Both the position numbers and the translations under genes were made by a program. This document shows, one piece after another, positions 40,201 through 52,200 of a DNA stretch of 64,000 bases. Under the pieces are notes generated by a model. It saw nothing but the letters and a program-made list of their open reading frames with translations, made no database searches and was not told where the DNA came from. The stretch is from Schistosoma haematobium. Its lineage: Eukaryota > Platyhelminthes > Trematoda > Strigeidida > Schistosomatidae. Every line of letters starts with the position of its first letter. Position 1 is the first letter of the stretch. The DNA lies in the NCBI RefSeq assembly GCF_000699445.3, contig NC_067202.1, positions 12,615,924 to 12,679,923 on the forward strand. The letters are read 5' to 3'.

Positions 40201-43200
40201 ATATAATATTTACACATCATCCTTCAGTTGTCCTTCATGATTCTTTCAATTCTGTTCTTATTACATTTTCCCTCTATTAATATTCCTGTTCTCTTCAATT
40301 TGATCTACTGCTACTAGGCATTCCACGTTTGACTGATGTCACATACTACTTATATCTGTCAATATAAGTAGCATACATCACAATGGTAGTAAGAATTTCT
40401 GAATGAAGAATCAACTTCGTCATGTTTTTTTTAAAAAAGTATACTGCACCGATGATTATTAAACAGTATAAAACGTAGATCTGTTGATAAACCACCAATC
40501 ATTTAAAATGTCACATTAACATATGCTTTGAATCTAAGCAACAATATAATAATTCTGACTAAATTATTCAATACTATAATTAGAGATACTATCTATGTAA
40601 GATGATTGACATCACTAATTATCCCATATGCCAATATTCAATTGAATAATAGTTCTTTACACTTGTATACTTTAAAATGTTCATTAATGAATATAGATTT
40701 TGATAAATTATTATTAATATCAGATGGGTTTTGGGGATATTATAGTAATTTCAATGGTTAAGATCATGAGTCAGTTGAAGCTAGACCACCATGGAATCCC
40801 ACAATAGGACGAAACGGCCGTCCAGTGCTTCCAGGTTTTCCATGGTGGTCTAGCTTCAACTGACTCATGATCTTAACCATTGAAATTGTTATTACACAGA
40901 AATGTTTATATCAGTAGTTCTAATAAAATCATGATAATAATCACATACCATCACAATCAGCATCTTGAATCATTCGACGTACTTCATCTCGTGTTGTTTT
41001 AACACCAAGAAATCCAAGAACAGATTCTAATTCAGTTTCAGTGATTCTACCATCACGATTAACATCGAATAGAATGAAAGCTTCTCGGAGATCTAAAGTG
41101 TATACAATTAATAAAAAAATAATAATACAATAATAAATTCAAGAATCAGCCTTAATTATGAATACTGATTGATAGATCGATAAAAACAAGTATTAACTTT
41201 GTGAGCCGAGATAGAATGTGGCTAGCAGTGGAATCGATGACTCGTCAGCTGGTTGTGTCATCATTTCAGAGTTAATGTGACTACCTGGACTTAAGAGCTA
41301 AGTGGATAACACAAAGATGTTTGAAGAGAAAGGTACTGTGTTCAAGTCATGGAATGAACTTAAACTCTAGGGTTCAGGTACATCCAGCTGATGAGTTACA
41401 AATACCATGAAACACAAGTCATCGAATCCACTGCTGGTCACCATTTTTTCCTGTTTACAATGCTTGTGACTTAAGGCAATATTGAGGCAATCCTCACAGA
41501 AAGCACATATGCCAATAAGAGACTGATCAACTGCAGTCCTAAGTGTCCATGGGAAGATTCAAACAACCAAATGCACGATGAACTATTTACTTTGTAGAAT
41601 ATAAGAAATCTTACAAGGTATATACACTCATTAAAGAATAAAACCATTAAACCAAAGATATAAAATGGACTCTAAATCCTTTTTTTGAATAAAAATTTTA
41701 ATCTTTCATTGATAAGACTTGATTAAGTCAAATGGAATGAGGAAGTCAATACAGATTATTGAAGAGTCATGAATAAGAATGACAGGATTTACATCTAAGA
41801 TTAAGTATAAAATACTATTCTAAATAGCTGTAATCAATTTTCAGTCATCATATTCGAAATCAACAACTATAGGTCTTTAATAGTTAAGATCATAAGTCAA
41901 TTGAAGCTAGACCATCATGGAAAACCTGGAGGCACTGGATGGCCGTTTCTTCCTACTGTGGAACTCCTCGGCAGTGTGCATCCATGATCCCGCCTCGTGA
42001 GATTCGAACCCAGGAACTATCAGTCTTGCGCGCGAGTGCAAGTCATAAATAGATAATATATCTTCATTTTATCATTATGTAGTTTAGTTACCGATAAATT
42101 AATACTATTCAGACTAGAACTGTGCATGAATTCACTTTTAACTAAATCAACTCATTCACCAATTCGTTGAGTGTGAGGGCTGGCTTATGATACTACTCGA
42201 TAGCAACCACGAATTGAAGTAGGCTAAATGAAATTTAAACCTGAAATTTAATGATTGAAAGTTGAGAACGGTTTAATCACTATGTTTACTAGTCAATTAG
42301 CACACGAACTTGGTATCAATTAGCACTAATTATGCAACACTAAGACATAGTGTATGAAGGATCGAGTGAGTTTGACTATTGATGAGTATATGGTAACTTA
42401 CTAGAATGAATTTGATCAGTGATGAAGGTTACACAAAGAAGAATGATCAATTGTTGAAATGTATATGTGTAAACCATGAATTGAAATGGTTATATAGAAT
42501 GATAAGTACAAATAATTATATCATTAGCTAATGAAAAACCTTATTCATAATATTTGTTTAATCTTTTTTTCTGCTATGAACAAATCATTATGATTTAATG
42601 GACATGGAAATAAGTTGTGTCAATCATAAGTTATCTTTGAACGACACAATGTCCTTATATAAACAATCATTTAGATTTATATATTATGCCTGACGGACTG
42701 AACAGTATCAACTGATAACTATCAGTCTTATCGACTATTTATGGAGATTGTTAAAATTATATGACATTCATCAAAGATTGATCTTAGTTAGATAGCCATT
42801 GAAAGTCAGAAATTATTAGACAATAGTTTCGCCCTACTATAGGACTCTTCAGCAGTCCATATTCACAATCCCATGGATGATTGAGCCTAGAAATGTCAGA
42901 TTTCGCAATGAACATCTAACCCTTTCGGTCGCTGAGCTAATAATGTTTTGTGATGTTACACAACCAACTTTCAATGCCATTAATTGGCAACTAGCTCACA
43001 ATCGATTTGGTCGAACTCAATTAGTTATTGATTATTACTGGAAATCCGACCGTTGTTGCTACCTTGACGTGGTGGTTGGGCTTGCCCATCGTGATGAAAC
43101 AACCGAGCTATACTGGTTGCAACAACCGTTCCTCAAGGTCCTACCAGTAAGGTGTTTACTCCAGACAACTAGCATGACAGCGATGCTGCCTTCCCACAAG

Positions 43201-46200
43201 GAGGGGTGGGGTTAGAAAAGGTCGACCCTAAAAATGAACACCTCGCCTTATCCAACGGATATCCGTCTCTGGCGGTAAGGTCTCAACAAGTAAGAAGCTA
43301 ACACAAAAACCACTCATAAAAAGGTCGTGTGTGACCGACCTCATGCAGTTCTCCCTTGGGCACTGCAGTCACGCCCTCAGGTTACTAAGACGACCTCTAA
43401 TCCAATGTCCTTTCCAGGCAATTCCAGAGGAACCTTTCCACGGAGTGGGCAACTGGGAAGTGATAACCGCACTCATACCTCTAACAGAACTCAAGGAAAT
43501 TCGAGAATTACTTCTTGAAATAATTTATAAGTGGATACATGATTATTACTATCCTATGAGGATTCAGTCGATCGATTTGGTAAACGGTAAAATACATTCT
43601 AATCTCCCCCTCCCATTTTTTTACTAATAAAGTCATCATTGTATTACTAAACATTAACTTTCATAGTTAACCAAAAATAAGTGAGATAACAAACTTCATC
43701 CTTTACACATTGTAGAAAGTTCATACCAAATAGGTAAAAATTTGGCTTTATTTTAAAGTTAATGATTACAATACACTAAATATGTTCTATTGTAATTTAA
43801 GATTTTACATTCTAAATATGAGAAAAGTCATAGTAATTCATAAAAATCAATCATTTTTTTAAATTTTAGTTATTTCCCTAGTCAAATGATCACTTGGAAA
43901 CTATGGTTATACTTTTTTTTTCTTTTTTACATAATCGATTTTATGACATAACTGATTGAATTAGGTATTTGTCCATTAACTATGATTATTATTATTATTG
44001 TTCACCTGTAATACTAAACTCAAACATATACATTATTAGTTGAATAGTAAACATTTGATTAAATATCGATTTCTAATTCTATTGTATGACTTATTATTTG
44101 TTAAATTTTATTAAAATCATGAATTGATCTAAATTAGATCACTTTTGAAAACCTAAAATCATTGGATGGTCATTTCGTTCTAGTATGAGACTCCTTAAGA
44201 GTGCGCATCCAAAATTGTTCACGCTAGAATCGAACCCAGGAACTTTGGTCCCAGGTGCGAACACTTGACTTCAATAGTTAATTAAATCATGATAATAATG
44301 AAGAGGCAACTAAAAAACAGAATAATTTAATCGCTAATGTTTCAGATTATCCTATTGTTGATATTTTGACTGATATTTGATCGGTTTTGGTTGACATATG
44401 TGCATACTGTCCAGATTACTTCGATATAGACATTATGACAGAAGTATACATAGAGTATATGGAATATGGCTAACAGTGAGATACAGGACGCGCGTATCTT
44501 CTTATTTAGGACTCATCGGACGAGTTCCAATGCATCCCAGAATCGATGTTCACTTCAGCATTCATCTTAAAATCACTAGTGAACATAAATATACCGTTAT
44601 GGACTAAATTTTGTGTAGACTAGCTTACCACTAGAGACTAGGGGGAAGTGGACATTTTTTGTCCTAGTATGGGACTCTTCATCAGTGCGTATCCACAACC
44701 TCGACACGAAGGTAATCCAGGTCTCACAGTAAAACTTAACTATTAAATAACTGAGTGAAAACTTGACCATTCACACCTTCAACTTTCAACAATTTATGAT
44801 ATAGAACAACGGTCATCCAATGTTGTGGGTAACTACTATCTCATTCTCAAAAAGCTTAAACTACAGTGGTCACAACTTCAAAAACTTTAAAAAAAACGTT
44901 TTACGAAGTAAGTCATTACCGACGGTCGAAATTCAAGGTTTAACTCTTGATATGGTTATGCGTGAGCATTGATGAGAAGTCACATACTAAAATGAAGTAA
45001 TTACTCACTCGTCCCTAGTTTCCAATGGTACCTATCATCAGCCTCAATTGAATGTCATCTTCAAACTAAACTATTCCTCATTCAATAAGATTATTAACCA
45101 GTTAACTAATGATTTGTATATATATACTGCTGGTTCGAAGCGGTTACGAGTTCACTTAGACTGCGAACGGAAACAAAGACTCGGTGACGAAAACCAATAA
45201 GCTAACTATTCCATGCGTCCCAGCCCCGCTAACTAGAGGAAGAAATTCAAGCTTGAAATAGGGAAGTATATTCCGCAAAAAGTCAGAAAACGAGCGATAA
45301 CAACAGACACGAATCAAAACACATATATACAATACAAAACCGTCCTGGAGAGAGTTAAAAAAATAGCATAGCCATTCTAAACCTACTATTATGAATCCAT
45401 CAAGTAGATATCTTAATTCTTCCAGTTACCAACAATTACCTTGGCATAATTATTACCTTATACACTTCATCTTCAAGTTGTTTTATGAATCATTCACAAT
45501 TAATTTTAATAAGCATCTGCATTATTATTATTATTATCTAACAAACGACCACTTGACTAGTATTGATTCTGTTACTATTAATATTATTATTACTATTTAT
45601 AATAATAGTTATTATTATTATTATTGCTCTATTCATCTTTTTATCCAGTTAGCAACAACGGCTTTTGTTTTCAAATAACAATGTAAAAAAACAAACAAAA
45701 AAACAGCTGAGGTGAATAAACCGTTGTTCGGAAGTTTTTTTAAACACATTTTGCGTAATTGTGACTGTAAACAATCAGATAAATAAATGAGTAGTATGTA
45801 TGTTTATTAGCATACACACACACATGCATAACAACAACAACAAAAACAGCAACAAAGGTCAAACAAATTTAATTTATTAGTTCATATGATACTATTTAGT
45901 TTACACTGATCAAGTTCCATTATAAATCAAATTTTAGTACACGCCACAAAAAAAATAACGTACGAAAAAACTTTATATACTGTTCACCCCCCCCCTATAT
46001 ACATAGATACATACACATTACATATATAAGCCATGAATTATGTATCGAACTTGTAGGATGTTAATTATGCAATTTTTGTTTAAATATTGGCACATTGTAT
46101 CATACTACTGAAGGGTATGTAGAGTGTTATACAACTTTTCAGTATAGTAGTATAGTATTCATTTCAGAATGTATTATGAAAATACTATTCACATGTTTAT

Positions 46201-49200
46201 AACATATTTTAAAAGTATCAATAATTGTCAAGGGTTGGCCTTAGAATATATAACGAGGTCAACCATTTGTAAGCGATCGAATATGTATATTTTGTTCCTT
46301 GAATTTCGGAACCGATGAACCTGATTGTCAAGCTCAGAATTAATGAAAATAGTTATTACCAATCACCTATGGATTTGAAAAACCAGTAATAATCAATGGC
46401 TTTTAAATTCAGCTCATACACAATACGAAAAAAAACATTTAAGTAATCTTATTACAAATACCAAGTTTTTAGTAAAAGTATTGAGTTGTAGAGATTGTTA
46501 GGTTTTTTTTATTGATCATGAATCAATCGATGTTAGACTACAGTTGAAGACTAATATACAAGACTAAATATACAAGCACAAGCTAGCGGCTATCGGGACT
46601 CAGTACCTTACAAAAAAGGTCATTGATCATTTGAAACAAAAATTTCAGTGTGAATATCAGCGCTGAGATGCAGCAGGTACATTTGTAGACAGTTGACAAA
46701 TCTCGAACAAGATCAAATATAAGTCCTAATTTCTACTGATAGGCCACTATTCAACTTGACTCAATTGTATATATGACACTAGAAACTGATCATTCGTGAA
46801 TCTTAACATTAACAATCAGAAAATATAAAGATAAACAATAAACGATCTTTTCAGTTTTCTACAACAACAAAAAATAACCATTTTCTTTGCTTTTGTTTAC
46901 TTTAATACCTTGTTACTATAATAAGTATTCTTCTCTGTAAGTTATCTATTATGGTGATATATATGTCTGGATGTATATAGGGCAATAAACAAACTTAAAC
47001 AAGTAAGGATATGTCTTCAACTTATGGATTTATTGATTTTCACTTCCAACTATTTCACTAAGCAGAATAATGTGTTAAGAAACATCAGTATCTCTTGTGA
47101 AATATACACTTGATTAAGTTCAGACAATAACAAATCGATAAATATGGGTGAATTGAATAGATTTCACAATTATAAAATTCTTTTTTTCTTTTTACTGTTA
47201 CTTGCTTGTATCTTTGTAAGTGTATATATACATATACATATCTGTTGCTATGCATTTGTGTAGAATACTACATTCATATAAATAAATGGAAATGGAAACT
47301 ATTAAACGATAAGCAGTTATTAACCTCTGAACCGATATCGTTTATATGGAGAATGTCACTAAACATAAACAGATACTTATGTATATATTAAACCCTTTTA
47401 TAATCTAATATGAATATTGACTGAAATGACATTCATATCAGTGATAGCATACACATCTGATAACATATTGTTATTAGATTTTCAATAATTAATTGACTTT
47501 CCTTTCGAGTTCAATTAATTATGAGTGACTAGATATTCCATAGTTCACATCATAGTTAACAGATCATTGAGAATTAGGAAAACAGTGAATAATTAGTTTG
47601 TCTAAGTATGACACTCTCTAGTCTCACCGATCAACCATGATTCAGTTGGACATCGAAACTAACATCGTCAGGACTGAATATATACAAGACATTAGACAGA
47701 TTTCAAGATAATTCTTAGTCAGTCAGTCAGTCAACTACAACGTATGACCAGGTACATATATGCATCGGTCCGAGTTGTCACACCTCATTAGCACAACAAG
47801 ATGAACACCGAATTCATAGAAGCAGTTATTTCAATGGCAGTAATGTGTAAAAGAAAGATTGCATATAAAGATATAATACAGGAAGAAAGAGTTAGTTGGT
47901 AGAAAGAAAGATATAAATCAATTTTAATCTCACTGTTTAAGGGAAGACACAAAATGTATAAACCGACGCCATTGTGATCGATTCTGAGCCATGTCACCAA
48001 GAGTCTCCAACCATTGGTTAAGATAGTCACGCGGACCCCAATCAAGTAGTCTGAATCTACCAACATGGCTCAGACTAAATCAAGCTACCATGTAACCAAT
48101 TAGATCAAGTGTCTCGTCATTGCGATGTACTTTGTAAGGTGTTCGATTCAGAATATCTCTTACTCAGTATTCTGTGTTTAAACATATTTATATTTAAAAA
48201 AAACATTAAATGATCAATGAGCAGTGAACAGTATTGTGTATATCTAGTCCTTGTTGCAATATGATTCCTAATCTAAGTAACTCGATATAGCATACACTAT
48301 GTTTTGGTTAAAGGCATTAGACAGGAAACCGACTGCATTCAGACATTATCTAAAATATGCTTTATTTTAAAGTTGCAGTTCGTATGGGATTGAAGCATGT
48401 AATTTTTTCTGTACATTTAAACTATTTCTATCAGATTTCGTCTTAAACAATAATAATAGGAAACACATTAGAACACGTTCGTAAGGGTTCTGACCTTTTT
48501 CTTTGTTGGTACTGAGGATTGAATTAGACTAATCTGTAGTACCATATATGTATGTGTATACGTAGATATGCACGTTTTGATATATCTTCAAACTGTGATC
48601 AAGAACGTAGGTATCGTGTTATTTAGGATTCATCAACTGGATGTATCTAAATCCCAATATTAATATTCATTCTGTGACTTTAAACCAGTACCTATCATCG
48701 TTATCAACTATACTGTTAATTTCATATAGCCACTTATTCAACAAGTATGAAGTTATTATAATAGCCAATTAGCGGTATCCCGTTTTCGATACTCAAAACT
48801 TCATTTGATTCAACTGTTGAATTGCCGATAAGACGAAACACCTGTTCTGAATTCCATAAATAAAGCAAACAACGCTAGAAACACAAGAATAGGGGTTTTA
48901 AATATCAAGGTTTCTATGTTTATTAAATACTTTTATTGTGATTACTTTTACCATAGGCTACTTTGTACATTGTGCATTCAGAGAACAGGTTTATTTCATT
49001 CATACATGAAGGTAGTGTACTCATTGTTTAAAAAAAACGCGCACATAGATAGATATCTCTATCAAAGCTGGTTAGATAGTATAAAATTGGCGTCGTTACA
49101 TACATAAAACTTGATCCAAAATACAACAAGACAACAGCCATGATAGGTATACTAGTTATACATAAATATATGTTGGTGAAGATAGAAAAACCCACATGTT

Positions 49201-52200
49201 CCTCTGATTCGTTAAACATCAACTAACAAACTAACTGTCCTGGATAATGATGATGGTAGAACTAGTTTTATCCCAAGAGTAAGATGAGAGAATTAAATAG
49301 AACCGACAAATCAAGAAAAAAAACAACTAGCCAAATTATCTGGCTTACATAAGTTGCCTGAGTGTATATATGTGTGGTGTAATTCGTTATCAGAAATGCC
49401 ACATGTTTAATTCATCAGTATCTCTTGGATTCATTCTTCTCTATTGTGTTATTACTTTCTGTTTACAACGTGGTCAACAGATTTTCACTTCCAGATCATC
49501 ACATGTTTTCCTACATATAACATGATTACAGATGGTATGTCTAAATGCTATATATACACATGAATTCATTGTTTTATTTGTGTTCAAAAAAAAGCAGAAT
49601 TAAAGATTTGTTCTAATGGATTTCGATGGAGAAACAAGCAAACAACAAACTAACTGACTGATAGTCATAACAATGAGTGAATATAGAAGTTAGGGAATAT
49701 CACATCAACTAAGATGTAGACGACACCTGTTCAACTTTTATCCCAGATACACAAACACTCGGATACATTTGTGACGATAGAATATAATATTTTAGATTCA
49801 AATACAAACAACAAGATGAAATGATTTAATGTAAATAAATTCAGTTTTAAAACCAACTGTTGTGTTGCTATTTATTCACATTTCATATCATTATGATGAT
49901 GTGTAGGAAGTGATTATTTATTAATCATTCGACTATATAGGTTCGAATCCTACCTAGTCTACTTTAGTCTGTACAGTAATATCACATGTCTTAAACAAGA
50001 CAACTATGGATAGTTAAAGAATGAATGAATAAATCTGTCAATTACAATAACTCAGAGTAATAGATAATCTCTTGAAATACAGCACTTATTACGGACTATC
50101 AGCTAGCAAAAAGTAATTGGCAAGAAACCCAGCTGGACTTAGGTTTCGTATAAGTTGATATATTACTTATCAGCAAAGAGTCAGTGTGATCTTTGGGGAA
50201 CTGGTGCTCTATGAAGGGCAAGACCACGGAATATTTCTAAACAATACATGTAACATTGAGTCAATTAAGCTAGTAGTCACACTTCAACTGAATTGAAATA
50301 ATTCGTTCAGCACTGAAGGGATAAAGAAACATGACATAATTCAATGATATTGTGGATTTGAGTGACGTGGGACTGAATCACACAAGGATGATCAGTGCCA
50401 TTAAGATTAAATGTACAGCTCTTTGACGAGTGCCAACTAGCATGAAATATAGATCAAGCCTAGTTGTCTGTTGACTACCTCCAACTACCTAACATATCAA
50501 CGAAGTGCATATGACGTCGATACAATCAGATTAGTGACCACACTGCAACGCAATCAATAGACAAACATGACGGTGATCACTTACTCAACGATCAGTCAGA
50601 CTGGAGTTAAGTAAAGAAAATGAGGAAATAGTCAAAATACCATCATAGTTTGGTTCCCAAATTATCAGGAACATACTTCTTCAGATTTCACATACAATAG
50701 AACTTGTGATCTATAGATCCTACGATAGACAAGTTCATTTAATTAGTACATTAAAATTTAGTAAATGGAACTTTTCAATTTCAGTCAGTTTGTTATTGAA
50801 AGTAAGTAACCAACATTTCATGTAATATAGTGACATTCCACATCAAACCCAATTGTACATTAAACCTAATAATTCATTACCTAAATATAATTTAATGTAC
50901 TTAGTTACAGGTCATATTCTGTGTGAGGGCTAGTGATACTATCCGGTTGCCTAAACCGAAGCAAGTAGGGTGGGGTTCAAACCTGGAGGTGAGTGGCTGA
51001 AAGTCAAACTGCTTCACAACAGAACCATTGGTTAGGCATAAATAATATCATTTCAATTTAGAAGCATGAATGAAATAACTAATGAATTGTTAATTCATTG
51101 AAAAATAAAGTTTCTGTAACTACGAACGAAGATAAACTAAAAACGTCCCATTTGAGAATCGATATCTACATTTCATATTGTCTATGACTTAGTGACATAA
51201 AGGTTAAATGTTCGCGCACAATATTCAAGATCCTGAATTCAGTTAAGTATACTGACGTAGTGAATGTGCATTTCTGAGGAGTCCAATATGATAATGAAAC
51301 AACTATCAGGTGCTTTCTGGTTCTCAGTGGATGTCTAACATTGATCAGTTCATAATTTCAGTAATAGTAATAGTAATAGTAGTAGTACTCTTCTAAATAG
51401 TATAACTAAAATATCTGATATCAGATATACAGTTTAATGGTTTAGAGTAATTTTGAAACTAATATCTGTCTGTTTGGTGACTTTTGATGTCTAACTGATT
51501 AGTTGAAGGGAAAAAAACGTTTTATCTTGTTATCCTGGTGATTTCAACTGTGAACATTGGATAAAAAAGATAGATATATACGCTAATATGCACAAGTACG
51601 TATATATACAATTGTTTATGCATTGATAAAAGCAAATGTATGTAACGGTGATTGAAAGACAGAGAGATAATCATTTCAATAAATGACTGAGTACTAGAGT
51701 AAATAGGAGATATACCTTGAATATATCCGAAAATAAAACAAATACAGTAATGATAAGGAGTGAATAAAAGAAAAAAAAGTTTTTTTTTCATTGTACGAAA
51801 AGCAATTATAGACCATCTAGTTTAGATAGTTCGATTAGATATGAACCAAGATTCAATGGTTTACAATAAACTTCAACCTAATTATCTCTACGGGCCTCCT
51901 ATTCTAATGATAATAATAATAATATGCTCACTAGTGACTAATTTCAAACGAGATAAATCAAGGAGTTCTAATGAGAAGTTGTAACTAGTGGAGATCGACT
52001 ATATTTACGATGTGAGGCAGTTACCCATCAATGGGAATGGATAATATTTAGATAATAATGGGGATCAATTGAACTTAAACATGTAAATCATTCGATCCAA
52101 ATTCAATGATTTAAGCATTCACTGAAGGTTCCGGTTGTTTAATAGTTTTTTTTCATTTTCAATAGTATCTTATCAAGATCAGTTCATAATGTACATTTGA

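Noticed and set aside
42877..43215. 112-codon plus frame starting in decayed family A and ending in family E
   Set aside because: It crosses an element border, so it cannot be an old conserved protein.
45391..45678. 95-codon plus frame rich in Tyr
   Set aside because: Produced by ATT repeats; no domain, no splice context.
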